Shown: positions 1 to 9,319 of the stretch, piece after piece
How the letters are laid out: every line of letters starts with the position of its first letter
Position numbering within the stretch: the stretch's first letter is position 1
The notes under the pieces: model-generated
What the model saw: the letters and a program-made list of their open reading frames with translations, nothing else
Told to the model about the DNA's origin: nothing
The model's database searches: none
Position numbers and translations under genes: made by a program
From: Chryseobacterium sp.
GTDB taxonomy: Bacteria; Bacteroidota; Bacteroidia; Flavobacteriales; Weeksellaceae
Length of the DNA: 64,000 nt
Reading direction: 5' to 3'
NCBI RefSeq assembly: GCF_019236175.1
Contig: NZ_JAFAJM010000019.1
Location: 186,001 to 250,000 of the forward strand

Positions 1-1256
1 TTCCATCCCGTTGTTCCCTGGTTAAACATGGCTACCCAAGCCTGTTCACCAATAGACTGTTTCCAGTTGGCTGCATTATAAGGGTGAGCTGCCAAATAAA
101 CGGCTGCATCAGCTGTAGAAACACCCCATTCTGTTAAAGATGCATTCACAGCGTTGTTATAAGCTGCAGTTGCTCCGATACCAACTCCCCAACGAGCAGA
201 AGCTTCAGCAAGGTAAAATGCTACTTCTGTGTAGTTCATAATCACTCCCTGAGTCGTTTCAGTATAGGCGAATTTACCGATATGGCTGTTAGCAGCAAAA
301 CCTGAAGGTCTTCCTATGGTACCTCCTTTATAAGGTGTTACATTATTATCAAAATAATTGGCTCTTCTAGGGTCAGAAGATGCGTTCATATAATCTACGA
401 GTGTTTTTCCTGCCACAAAGTCATTTCTGTTACTGGCCACTAAGTTCTCAAATAGCGGGTTGTAATTCGGAGAAGCACTCAAATATGAAAATGCACAATT
501 ATCTCCTGCGCTGGTCATTACTCCTGAGCTAACCGCTGTTGTTGCTGTAGACTGAGCCAAAGCAGGATTATAATCAGCAATACCGATTGCTAATTTTAAA
601 AGCAGTGAATTCCCAAATACTTTCCACTTGGCAAGGTCTCCGTTATAGAATAAGTCTCCGCTGGCAAAAGTTCCGCCATTCGGATCAATCACTGCTAAAT
701 CTGCTTTTAATCTAGTAATAAGATCAGCATAGATGTCAGCTCCTTTATCATATTTGGGAAGCGGATTTTCATCAATATTATTAGAGGCTGTATACGGGAC
801 ATCTCCAAAAGTATCCACTAAGGTCTGATAGACAAAAACTTGCTGAATATCCAGGATGGCCAACTGGTTCTTTTTCGTTGCCGGCCATGTACTCTGCTCA
901 CTGGCAGTAGGAACATAAGCATTGATAATACTTTTCGCTTTTACTAAATTTTGCAGGGTATTTACATATAAATCCAGCCATACACTGTTCGCGATATTTC
1001 TGGTTACAAAATCATAATTACTTTCATCCACATAAGTAACTTCCTGCCAATACTGCATCGTTAATCTAAAATTATTTTCATTAACACTAGGGGTGTTTAA
1101 ATAATCCGACAATTCCTTTTGTGAATAAGATAATAAGGCTTCCGGTCTTGTTGTATATGCACTGTTTGGATCTGTATTTAATTCTTCAAAATTACTACAT
1201 GATAAAGCAGCTACACCGATGGATAATAATCCTATATATTTACATATTTTTTTCAT
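1..1256 (-). CDS. SusD/RagB-family outer-membrane lipoprotein (partial, 3' end off window)
   Basis: This is the nutrient-binding lipoprotein partner of the SusC-like transporter just upstream. The ATG lies at 1254-1256 on the minus strand, and the frame stays open to the window edge (about 418 codons visible). The protein begins with a lipoprotein signal ending in LSC, then EELNTDPN, a start typical of the SusD-like_2 group. The helical TPR-like region is recognisable in motifs such as NYTEVAFYLAEASARWG. It follows the SusC gene with a gap of only 14 bp, so the two are almost certainly co-transcribed. The substrate cannot be read from the sequence. The C-terminus is missing only because the window ends. 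Confidence 0.93.
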   Translation of the reverse strand, partial: MKKICKYIGLLSIGVAALSCSNFEELNTDPNSAYTTRPEALLSYSQKELSDYLNTPSVNENNFRLTMQYWQEVTYVDESNYDFVTRNIANSVWLDLYVNTLQNLVKAKSIINAYVPTASEQSTWPATKKNQLAILDIQQVFVYQTLVDTFGDVPYTASNNIDENPLPKYDKGADIYADLITRLKADLAVIDPNGGTFASGDLFYNGDLAKWKVFGNSLLLKLAIGIADYNPALAQSTATTAVSSGVMTSAGDNCAFSYLSASPNYNPLFENLVASNRNDFVAGKTLVDYMNASSDPRRANYFDNNVTPYKGGTIGRPSGFAANSHIGKFAYTETTQGVIMNYTEVAFYLAEASARWGVGIGATAAYNNAVNASLTEWGVSTADAAVYLAAHPYNAANWKQSIGEQAWVAMFNQGTTGW

Positions 1257-1270
1257 TTTAAATTCAAGTT

Positions 1271-4200
1271 TTAAAAGTTAGCTTTAATACTGAAAGAGAA
1301 GACTCTTGTCGTTGGCATTACTCCCGCCTGATATCCCTGTACGTTACCTGAACTTAAAGCAGCTTCAGGATCAGCATAAGGTAAGTTTTTATGAATAATC
1401 CACAGGTTATTACCAATAGCACTGAAAGTAAGTCCTTTAAAGAACGTGTTAGCCAGATACTTTGAAGGAATACTATATGATATGGCAACTTCTCTTAATT
1501 TAACAAAACTTGCATCGTAAACAAACGCAGAAGCAGGTGCATTTAAGTACCCGAAAGCTCCTGAATCAGAAGCTGATATTCTTGTCGTATTGATAGATCC
1601 GTCAGCTTTTACACCAGGCATAATAAGACCTCCACCCTGGCTGATCAGGTTTCTGACAGGGTTTCCTAAATCATTAAGTCCTGCAGTTTCCGGATATAAA
1701 CCACTTGATAAACCATAATACTGGTCAAGTGAGAATATATCTCCTCCTTTTCTCCAGTCGATCTGGAATGACAATTGGAAATCTTTGTACGTAAATTTAT
1801 TGATTAATCCTCCAAACCAGTCTGCCTGCATGTTACCGATAACATTATCAGTACTTGAAGTTTTTAAGTATTTTCCGTTCGCTCCCACTGTTTTCTGCCC
1901 GTTGGTATACACAAAGTCCGTTCCTTTGATGGTTCCGTACAAATCATTCAAACTTGCATTAATAGTAACCCCACCCTGGAATGACCCTAATGTAATATTT
2001 TCATTTCCCGGAGCAATTCTGGTCACCTTAGTTCTAGGGTTAGACCAGTTGGCGTTCATTTCCCATTTAAAATTCTCAGATTTAATAGGAACGATATTCA
2101 ATGAAACTTCGAAACCGTCTGTACGTAGGTTACCGGCATTCTGAACCTTTGTTGCCACCCCGTTAGCATAAGAAACAGGCAGCGCTAAAATTTGATCAAA
2201 GGCGTCATTTCTAAACCAAGCCACATCAAAACCGATTCTGTTTTTAAAGAATTGGGCATTCAAACCTAATTCTGTCTGTTTTGATCTTTGTGGTTTTAAA
2301 TCTGCATTTTTCTCAGAGGTATTGTAATAAATCATTGGCAGATCACCGAATGAAGTGGAGGTCAGATATTGATTTCTCAATTGATCTGCAGCCGTATCAC
2401 TTCCTACCTCCGCATAAGATGCTCTGAACTTACCAAAGTTCATTACACCTCCTTTTAAGAAACTCCAGTTAGAGAAAACAATACTCGCTGAACCGGAATA
2501 ATACCAATATACGTTGTTATTCACAGGTAAAGCTGAAGACTGATCTCTTCTTACGGTACCTTCAACATAATAGGTTCCCTGATATCCTAAACTTGCCTGC
2601 GCAAAAACACCGGCAATTTTTTTAGTTGTATCAATCGTAAGGGCTCTTGGTGGTGTAGATAGTGAATTGGAAACCGTGTATAATCCAGGCACATACAGAC
2701 CACCTGAAGTAGACTGAGAGTTACTGTAGAAATTGATAACGTTTAAGTTGGTCCCGATTAACGCACTTAAATTTAATTCGTTATCGAAATCTTTTTTATA
2801 ATTAGCAATGAAATCGTAGTTGGTTTCTCTTTGTTTAATCTGCATTACAGCAAAACCTGAAGGCTGCTCAATAGATGTTAATCCGAATCCCATTAATTCA
2901 GGTACAGATCCTACTGCCTTTTTGTCCTCCATTCTTTGTGAGAAGCCATCTGTACCTACTCTAGCCAATAAGTTTAAGTTTTTAGTAACATCATAGCTTA
3001 ATGAGAAGTTTCCGGCAAATCTTTCTCTTGTATCAAAAACGGCATTTTCATATACCTGGAAATAAGGGTTATTCCAATATGCCGGTGTCAGATTATCTGC
3101 TGACGGAATATTCCAGGTATAGTTATTTCTGGAATTGGAATAAAAATACTGCTGATCTTTTACATCAACGTTTACCGGCCACCATTGTCTGAATCCTGAA
3201 ATCAAGTTTCCGCTATAACCGGTTGAGTTTCTCCCTCTTACATTTTGAGTAACATAAGTCGCACCAATAGTTGCGTTTAAATTATCCATGAGTTTATAGG
3301 AAGCATTACCCGTAATGGTATTTTTATTCAGATATGTATTAGGCATAATATCAGAACCATTCTGATTGTTGAATGACAATCTGAAAGATCCGGTATCACC
3401 GCCTTTTGAGAAAGAGACTCCGTTATTATAATTAGTTCCTTTCTGGAAGAATCTTGACGGATCATTCTTTGCAGCCACCCACGGCGTTGCTCTACCGAAA
3501 GTAGAAGAACCCGGAATGAAAGCTCCATACTGATACACCAGTAAATTAGGATCAAAAGCAGCACCATAGGATGCATCCTGTGCTGTAGGAGCCATTGGTC
3601 CGCCATTATATTCCTCAAACTGAGAATCTTCATTAGGCCCGTAATAATAGCCATATCCCTGTCCGTATTTCTTTTGGTAAGTTGGGAAAGTCTCTTTATT
3701 GATTGCAGAAATACTAATGGATGAGTTCAGTTCAATCCCGATATTTTTACCTTTTTTACCTTTCTTAGTCGTAATAATAATAGCTCCATTCTGCGCTCTT
3801 GAACCGTATAAGGCAGTAGCCGCAGCTCCTTTTAGTACGTTCAAATCTTCAATATCATTAGGGTTAATATCTGAAATGGTGTTTCCAAAGTCATACCCTG
3901 GTCTTCCCTGTAATGATTGAGCTGAAGTATTGTTATTGGCATTAATCATTGGCACACCATCGATAACGAATAATGGCTGATTATTACCTGCAATGGATTT
4001 ATAACCTCTTAATACAATGTCAACAGAGCCTCCGAAATTGGAAGCTGCTTTTACTTGTAAACCCGATACCTTTCCTGATAAATTGCTTGTAAAGTTGTTC
4101 GTTGGTGACTTCGTTAAGTCGTTAGCATCAACGCTTTGAGTAGAGTATCCTAAAGATTTTTTCTCTCTTTTAATACCAAGTGCAGTTACTACTACACCTT

Positions 4201-4303
4201 CGATCTCCTTTGTTTTAAGTGTATCCTTCTTCTGTTGTGCATTAGCAACAGCTACAGATGAAGTTAATACTAAAACAAGAAGACCTGTTGTTAGTTTCTT
4301 CAT
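1271..4303 (-). CDS. SusC/RagA-family TonB-dependent outer-membrane transporter
   Basis: A 1010-residue protein with a signal peptide ending near ANA-QQ. It shows the SusC/RagA plug signature: EGVVVTALGIKREKKSLGY, then a plug with DIVLRGYKSI and PLFVIDGVP and an NPNDIEDLNVLKGAAATALYG segment. A long beta-barrel ends in aromatic FSFSIKANF. It imports an oligomeric nutrient, probably sugar or peptide, captured by the SusD partner encoded downstream, using TonB energy. The N-terminal carboxypeptidase-regulatory-like domain found in many SusC proteins is absent: the plug begins about 35 residues after the signal peptide. A long AT-rich leader region lies upstream. Confidence 0.95.
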   Translation of the reverse strand: MKKLTTGLLVLVLTSSVAVANAQQKKDTLKTKEIEGVVVTALGIKREKKSLGYSTQSVDANDLTKSPTNNFTSNLSGKVSGLQVKAASNFGGSVDIVLRGYKSIAGNNQPLFVIDGVPMINANNNTSAQSLQGRPGYDFGNTISDINPNDIEDLNVLKGAAATALYGSRAQNGAIIITTKKGKKGKNIGIELNSSISISAINKETFPTYQKKYGQGYGYYYGPNEDSQFEEYNGGPMAPTAQDASYGAAFDPNLLVYQYGAFIPGSSTFGRATPWVAAKNDPSRFFQKGTNYNNGVSFSKGGDTGSFRLSFNNQNGSDIMPNTYLNKNTITGNASYKLMDNLNATIGATYVTQNVRGRNSTGYSGNLISGFRQWWPVNVDVKDQQYFYSNSRNNYTWNIPSADNLTPAYWNNPYFQVYENAVFDTRERFAGNFSLSYDVTKNLNLLARVGTDGFSQRMEDKKAVGSVPELMGFGLTSIEQPSGFAVMQIKQRETNYDFIANYKKDFDNELNLSALIGTNLNVINFYSNSQSTSGGLYVPGLYTVSNSLSTPPRALTIDTTKKIAGVFAQASLGYQGTYYVEGTVRRDQSSALPVNNNVYWYYSGSASIVFSNWSFLKGGVMNFGKFRASYAEVGSDTAADQLRNQYLTSTSFGDLPMIYYNTSEKNADLKPQRSKQTELGLNAQFFKNRIGFDVAWFRNDAFDQILALPVSYANGVATKVQNAGNLRTDGFEVSLNIVPIKSENFKWEMNANWSNPRTKVTRIAPGNENITLGSFQGGVTINASLNDLYGTIKGTDFVYTNGQKTVGANGKYLKTSSTDNVIGNMQADWFGGLINKFTYKDFQLSFQIDWRKGGDIFSLDQYYGLSSGLYPETAGLNDLGNPVRNLISQGGGLIMPGVKADGSINTTRISASDSGAFGYLNAPASAFVYDASFVKLREVAISYSIPSKYLANTFFKGLTFSAIGNNLWIIHKNLPYADPEAALSSGNVQGYQAGVMPTTRVFSFSIKANF

Positions 4304-4792
4304 ATCAAATTAATTTTGTATTGCTACAAATTTGTAAAACTTTCTTAATAACACAAAGAAAAAAGTAAAAAAAATGTCATATATTCAATATTTATAAATT
4401 AAAACGATAAAAAAAGTATTAAATTAAGTTAAAATAGCAATATTTAACAAAAACAAAACATTTAAAGATTATTTTTTTTTAAGAAATAATAACAATAATA
4501 AAAATTGAAAAAATCTATATTAAATTTAACTAAATACCCTATAATCATTTGAATAACAACACAATAAATCACACTAAAAAGAAAAATATAAACAATCAGC
4601 CTAAAATACGATGCCTAGCATATATTATTTTTTTCAACAAAAACTTACAGATTAGTGGCAAACAGCAACAAAAACATCATGAAAGACAATAAAAAAAACA
4701 TAGTATTGCAAATGGTTTAGAATAATGAAAGAATATTTGTTACATCATTAAAACACGGTCTCAAATTAGAGTATTTTTATAGGCTAAAAATT
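4304..4792. other. AT-rich divergent intergenic region
   Basis: About 490 bp between the divergent susC-like gene and rnhB. It is very rich in A and T and has no convincing ORF. A perfect 12-bp palindrome, TACAAATTTGTA, lies at 4325-4336, about 20 bp before the SusC start codon. I see no clear TAnnTTTG box for the susC-like gene. Confidence 0.5.
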
Positions 4793-4822
4793 TTGCCCCG
4801 CTCCATATGTTTACTAATTTTA
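4793..4822 (+). promoter_or_regulatory. Putative Bacteroidota promoter of rnhB
   Basis: TTG at 4793-4795, then 19 bases, then TAATTTTA at 4815-4822, close to the Bacteroidota consensus TTG-N19-TAnnTTTG. It overlaps the apparent upstream extension of the rnhB frame, which argues for the ATG at 4847. Confidence 0.5.
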
Positions 4823-4846
4823 CACCTCTTTATATCCCTTAAAAAA

Positions 4847-5431
4847 ATGGAGTTATTACAAAAATGGACAGATATCTACATCGAAGCAGGGTGTGATGAA
4901 GTGGGAAGAGGCTGTTTAAGTGGGCCCGTAGTTGCAGCAGCCGTAATTTTAGATGATCATTTTAAGCAGAGCCTGGTCAATGATTCAAAAAAACTCAACT
5001 TCAAGACGAGAATGGAGCTGGATGATTACATTAAAGACAATGTAAAAAATTATGCTATTGCAGAATTATCTCCCGCATTCATTGATGAACACAACATCCT
5101 TAATGCCAGTATTCACGCTATGCATCGTGCACTGGACAAACTTACCATTACGCCTGAACTTATCCTGGTAGATGGTAATAAATTTCATCCTTATAATTAT
5201 ATTCCCCACCAATGCATCATTAAAGGAGACTCCAAAGTTTTATCTATTGCTGCCGCTTCAATTCTGGCCAAAAACTACAGAGATCGTTTAATGATCGAAC
5301 TGCATGAAGAACACCCGGAATACGGCTGGGATACCAATTTCGGATACGCCACTAAAAAACATCAGGAAGCGCTGATCAAGCATGGTCCTACAAAATACCA
5401 CAGGCAGTCTTTCAGACTGAAATATGATTAG
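4847..5431 (+). CDS. rnhB: Ribonuclease HII
   Basis: RNase HII cleaves the RNA strand of RNA-DNA hybrids and starts removal of single ribonucleotides from DNA. The 194-residue product has the active-site start AGCDEVGRGCLSGPVVAAAVIL, the VNDSKKL motif, the ILVDGN acidic motif and SIAAASILAKNYRD, all characteristic. Length is normal for the family. I chose ATG 4847 rather than an upstream TTG because promoter-like sequence occupies 4793-4822 and the RNase fold begins shortly after this ATG. It converges on yidC across a shared terminator. Confidence 0.96.
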   Translation: MELLQKWTDIYIEAGCDEVGRGCLSGPVVAAAVILDDHFKQSLVNDSKKLNFKTRMELDDYIKDNVKNYAIAELSPAFIDEHNILNASIHAMHRALDKLTITPELILVDGNKFHPYNYIPHQCIIKGDSKVLSIAAASILAKNYRDRLMIELHEEHPEYGWDTNFGYATKKHQEALIKHGPTKYHRQSFRLKYD

Positions 5432-5450
5432 AAACGCTGTGACTGAACAA

Positions 5451-5485
5451 AAAAATAAGCTACCCGATATGGATAGCTTATTTTT
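5451..5485. terminator. Bidirectional terminator between rnhB and yidC
   Basis: A 12-bp perfect stem (left arm 5451-5462, right arm 5474-5485) flanked by A-rich and T-rich runs serves both convergent genes. Confidence 0.85.
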
Positions 5486-5503
5486 TTATGTTATATAAAC
5501 AGA

Positions 5504-7300
5504 TTATTTCTTTCTGCCTTTCTGCTCCTGTACTTTTTGTTGCTCCTGAGCTTTCTCCATCATTTCTCTCATTCTCTTCTGGAATTTCCCTTCTGCTTTC
5601 GGCTTCTCTTTATTCGCCTGAATCTGAGCATGGATTTTCTTTTCGTCAAGAATCACATACTTAATCACAAGGATAATCAGAATGTTGATCGCATTGGATA
5701 CAAAATAATACCACGAAAGACCAGATGCTGATGTATTCAAGAAGAACAGGAAGGTAACCGGGAAAATATACATTAATACTTTCATGTTGGGCATTCCCTC
5801 TTGTTGAGGCTGCTGCATATTACCTGAAGTCATGATCGTATAAATTAAAATAACCACCGTACATGCTAATGCAAAAATACTCAGGTGATCTCCCAGGAAA
5901 GGAACCTTAAAGGGTAATTTGATCAAATCGTCATAAGCGGTCAGATCTTTTGCAAACCAGAATCCTTTTCCTCTTAAATCAATAAAATTCGGGAAGAAAC
6001 GGAAGAGTGCATAGAAAATCGGGATCTGAACCAATGCCGGTAAACACCCCGCCATCTGATTCACACCGGCTTTCCTGTAAACCTCCATCGTAGCCTGCTG
6101 CTTTTTCATAGGGTCAGCATCTTTCAGTTTTGCATTCACCTCATCGATTTCCGGACGGATTACTTTCATCATGGCACTAAGCTTATGCTGCTTGTACATA
6201 ATGGGAGAAAGAATCAGTTTCACGATAATAGTCAGTAAGAAAATAGCCCAACCTGCAGTTAATCCCCAAGATGCAATAAAGTTATACATAGGAATAAAGA
6301 ACCAACGGTTCATGGCTCCGATAAATGACCATCCTAAAGGAAGAATTTCATCAAAGTTTTTATTATATGATTTCAGCAACGGAAGATCTAACGGCATAAA
6401 ATACCATGTAAAATCCTGGTTTAGCTCGCTTCCTGTCATCTGAACAAAACCTTCATAATTGAATTTTTTCAGATATTCTCCTTCTTCTACAGATTCCTGA
6501 TTTCCTTTACTTTGTGTAAATCCGTTCTTAGCTTCAATGACAGAAGAGAAGAACTGTTGTTTCACCCCGATCCAGTTCAGCGTTTCTTTCTCTTCATTCA
6601 TCGTTGTTCTTCCATCGTAATCATATTTTTTATAATTATCAAATGCATAAGAAAACTCTGAGTGAGACTGTTCCTGAGCTCTCCCTTTTTCAAGGTTTCT
6701 TACATTATAGTCCCAGATAAAATCCGCTTTATTATCAGAAGTAATTTTAGAAAGGCCCTGAGTTCTCACTTTAAAATCCAGGGTATACTTTGGCAGCAGA
6801 GTATAAATAAACTGAATGACAGCACCGTTATAATCAGCTGTTAATGTTACGGCATTTCCGTTTACTGAAGGTGCAAAAACTAAATCTTTAGTATTGACTA
6901 CTTTTCCTGTTTTATCCTTAAACTGGAATCCATAGTTGGAATTATTTTTATTGATCAGATAAAGAGGCTGATCTGCATTATCCGTTTTATGGTCATACGC
7001 TTTATACTTTAAAAGCTCTACTTTAGAAACCTGACCTCCTAAGCTGGAAAATTCCAATTTCAATTCATTGTTTCCAAGACTGGCTGTCTGGATCGCATTA
7101 GGAGTTACATTTGGATTGATATTGCTTGCCTGAGTTTGTTTTACAGGATTTTTTGCCTGTTCAGTTTTCTGCTGCTGAGCTTTTAACTGCTCTTCCTTCG
7201 CCTGCTTGTTCTGGAAATAGAACATAAAACCGAAGAGAACCAGGCATAAAACCGCAAAACTAATCATTTGCTTCTTATCGATTCCGTTGTTTTGTTGCAT
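5504..7300 (-). CDS. yidC: Membrane protein insertase YidC
   Basis: YidC/OxaI insertase, 598 residues, inner membrane, inserting proteins alone or with Sec. It has an N-terminal membrane segment (ISFAVLCLVLFGFMFYF), then a large periplasmic beta-domain. The conserved translocase core follows: GWAIFLLTIIVKLILSPIMYKQHKL, then QQATMEVYRKAGVNQMAGC, LVQIPIFYALFRFFPN and the last membrane helices. The C-terminal tail is Lys/Gln-rich (QEQQKVQEQKGRKK), as is common where the tail contacts the ribosome. It lies 203 bp downstream of pyrG on the same strand, an arrangement frequent in flavobacteria. Confidence 0.97.
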   Translation of the reverse strand: MQQNNGIDKKQMISFAVLCLVLFGFMFYFQNKQAKEEQLKAQQQKTEQAKNPVKQTQASNINPNVTPNAIQTASLGNNELKLEFSSLGGQVSKVELLKYKAYDHKTDNADQPLYLINKNNSNYGFQFKDKTGKVVNTKDLVFAPSVNGNAVTLTADYNGAVIQFIYTLLPKYTLDFKVRTQGLSKITSDNKADFIWDYNVRNLEKGRAQEQSHSEFSYAFDNYKKYDYDGRTTMNEEKETLNWIGVKQQFFSSVIEAKNGFTQSKGNQESVEEGEYLKKFNYEGFVQMTGSELNQDFTWYFMPLDLPLLKSYNKNFDEILPLGWSFIGAMNRWFFIPMYNFIASWGLTAGWAIFLLTIIVKLILSPIMYKQHKLSAMMKVIRPEIDEVNAKLKDADPMKKQQATMEVYRKAGVNQMAGCLPALVQIPIFYALFRFFPNFIDLRGKGFWFAKDLTAYDDLIKLPFKVPFLGDHLSIFALACTVVILIYTIMTSGNMQQPQQEGMPNMKVLMYIFPVTFLFFLNTSASGLSWYYFVSNAINILIILVIKYVILDEKKIHAQIQANKEKPKAEGKFQKRMREMMEKAQEQQKVQEQKGRKK

Positions 7301-7440
7301 TTTATTTTTATTATAATTAAAATTCCTATTTATAATTTGCTACAGGGCTATAAGAAAACTGATAAATCTGTAGCAAATTTGAGCTGACAAAAATACTATT
7401 TTTTTATCAAAACTCTATGCTTTACCATGTTACTATATAA

Positions 7441-7474
7441 TAAACTCAAGCTGAGAATAATCAGCCTGAGTTTA
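7441..7474 (-). terminator. Hairpin between pyrG and yidC
   Basis: A 14-bp stem with one mismatch (7441-7454 with 7461-7474) and a 6-base loop just after the pyrG stop. There is no strong U-tract on the minus strand, so it may be an attenuating or mRNA-end hairpin. Confidence 0.45.
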
Positions 7475-7503
7475 TATGTAGACGTTTATGATAAATATTT
7501 ACC

Positions 7504-9111
7504 TTATTTCTTTTCGCAAGCTTTAATGAAAGCCCTGAATAACGGGTGCGGTGTAGCTACCGTACTCTTATATTCCGGGTGATACTGAACCCCTACATAG
7601 AACGGATGATCAGGAAGTTCCAGTGCTTCCACCAATCCTGTTTCAGGATTAGTTCCTGTAGCGAGGAAACCGTTCTTTTCAAATTCCTGAAGATAGTCAC
7701 TGTTAAACTCATAACGGTGACGGTGTCTTTCGGAAATATTTTTGTTTCCATAGATATCAAATAATCTGGATCCGTTTTTCAATGAACATTTCCATGCTCC
7801 AAGACGCATTGTACCTCCTTTATCTACTACATTTTTCTGTTCTTCCATTAATGAGATGACAGGATCCGGAGTTGCTGTATCAAATTCCATTGAATTCGCT
7901 TTTGTATGTCCTAACACATTTCTTGCAAATTCAATCGTCATGATCTGCATTCCTAAGCAGATTCCCAGCATTGGAATTTTATTTTCTCTGGCATATTTTG
8001 CGGTAAGCACTTTTCCTTCGATTCCTCTGTCTCCGAAACCAGGAGCCACAAGGATACCGTTCACACCTTTCAGAACATCTTTGATATTATCTTCCGAGAT
8101 ATCGCCACTGTATACCCATCTTACTTTTACTTCCGTTTCAAGATCAGCTCCTGCATGTTTGAATGCCTCAGCAATTGAAATATATGAATCCTGAAGGGAA
8201 ACATATTTTCCAACCAATGCAATTTCAACGGTTTTCTTAGGATTCTGGAATTTCTTCAGGAAGCTTTTCCAGTCTTTAAGATCGGCTGTCTTATCACTTT
8301 TCAGATCCAGTTCTTTCAATACAACATCATCAAAGTTCTGTTTCTGAAGATACATAGGAACTTCATAGATCGTTTCAAGGTCTTTACATTCAATAACGTT
8401 ATCCAAAGGAACGTTACAGAACTGAGCCAGTTTTGCTCTCTGATCTTTAGGAATTTTATGTTCTGTTCTGCAGACTAAGACATCTGCCATAATTCCGCTT
8501 TCCATCAACTGACGAACGGAATGCTGAGATGGCTTTGTTTTTAATTCTCCACTGGAAGCCAGGTAAGGCAATAATGTCAGGTGAATCACCATAGAATTGC
8601 TCTCTCCTAATTCCCATTTCAACTGACGAACAGTTTCAATGTATGGTAAAGATTCAATATCTCCTACAGTACCTCCGATCTCAGTAATAATGATATCGTA
8701 GTCCTGCTTGGAAAGGATTTTAATTCTGCGCTTAATTTCGTTAGTGATATGAGGAATTACCTGAACTGTTTTTCCAAGGAAATCTCCTTTTCTTTCTTTC
8801 TCAATTACAGTCTGGTAAATTTTCCCTGTAGTAACGTTGTTGTTTTGGGATGTGGGAGCATCAAGGTAACGCTCATAGTGGCCTAAATCCAGATCCGTCT
8901 CCGCACCATCTTCAGTCACATAACACTCTCCGTGTTCATAAGGATTCAATGTTCCCGGGTCGATATTGATATAAGGATCAAGTTTTTGGATCGTTACGTT
9001 AAAACCGCGTGATTTTAGCAATAGTCCCAGAGAAGCAGACACGATTCCTTTTCCCAAAGATGAAGTTACACCTCCTGTCACAAAGATGTACTTTGTATTC
9101 TTTTTACTCAT
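7504..9111 (-). CDS. pyrG: CTP synthase
   Basis: CTP synthase makes CTP from UTP, ATP and glutamine. The 535-residue product has the N-terminal synthetase domain (YIFVTGGVTSSLGKGI; DPYINIDPGTLNPYEHGE) and a C-terminal glutamine amidotransferase domain with the nucleophile Cys in LGICLGMQ and the His/Glu motif in QYHPEYKS. I set the start at ATG 9111 because a promoter box (9127-9134) occupies the upstream extension of the frame. That leaves a short leader, where pyrimidine-dependent start-site control is conceivable but not demonstrated. Confidence 0.97.
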   Translation of the reverse strand: MSKKNTKYIFVTGGVTSSLGKGIVSASLGLLLKSRGFNVTIQKLDPYINIDPGTLNPYEHGECYVTEDGAETDLDLGHYERYLDAPTSQNNNVTTGKIYQTVIEKERKGDFLGKTVQVIPHITNEIKRRIKILSKQDYDIIITEIGGTVGDIESLPYIETVRQLKWELGESNSMVIHLTLLPYLASSGELKTKPSQHSVRQLMESGIMADVLVCRTEHKIPKDQRAKLAQFCNVPLDNVIECKDLETIYEVPMYLQKQNFDDVVLKELDLKSDKTADLKDWKSFLKKFQNPKKTVEIALVGKYVSLQDSYISIAEAFKHAGADLETEVKVRWVYSGDISEDNIKDVLKGVNGILVAPGFGDRGIEGKVLTAKYARENKIPMLGICLGMQIMTIEFARNVLGHTKANSMEFDTATPDPVISLMEEQKNVVDKGGTMRLGAWKCSLKNGSRLFDIYGNKNISERHRHRYEFNSDYLQEFEKNGFLATGTNPETGLVEALELPDHPFYVGVQYHPEYKSTVATPHPLFRAFIKACEKK

Positions 9112-9126
9112 TAGATTAGGTTTGTG

Positions 9127-9157
9127 CAAAGTTATGGGAAAAAGAAATACAAAGCAA
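9127..9157 (-). promoter_or_regulatory. Bacteroidota promoter of pyrG
   Basis: Read on the minus strand: TTG (9157-9155), 20 bases, then TAACTTTG (9134-9127), an exact TAnnTTTG box. It lies 15 bp before the pyrG ATG and fixes the start choice. Confidence 0.8.
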
Positions 9158-9256
9158 TCTTTTAGATTTTGAAAATAAGAAAACAGGCATCAAACAACCA
9201 TAAAACCTGGATAAATTTTATTTTTTTTCACATGCTGTCACTTTGTATACTGATAC

Positions 9257-9294
9257 AAAAAGAGAGCATTTCCTCACAGAAACACGCTCTTTTT
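9257..9294. terminator. Hairpin downstream of the beta-helix gene region
   Basis: AAAAAGAG-(A)-GC pairs with GCTCTTTTT (9286-9294) around a loop of about 18 bases. It can act on the plus strand or end the minus-strand beta-helix transcript. A second small hairpin (TTTGTAT/ATACAAA) overlaps its left edge. Confidence 0.5.
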
Positions 9295-9319
9295 CGTATG
9301 TGTTATTTTTAGCAGCATT

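Noticed and set aside
4325..4336. Palindrome TACAAATTTGTA near the susC-like start as an operator
   Set aside because: At 12 bp in very AT-rich DNA it may occur by chance; no second copy or regulator supports it.
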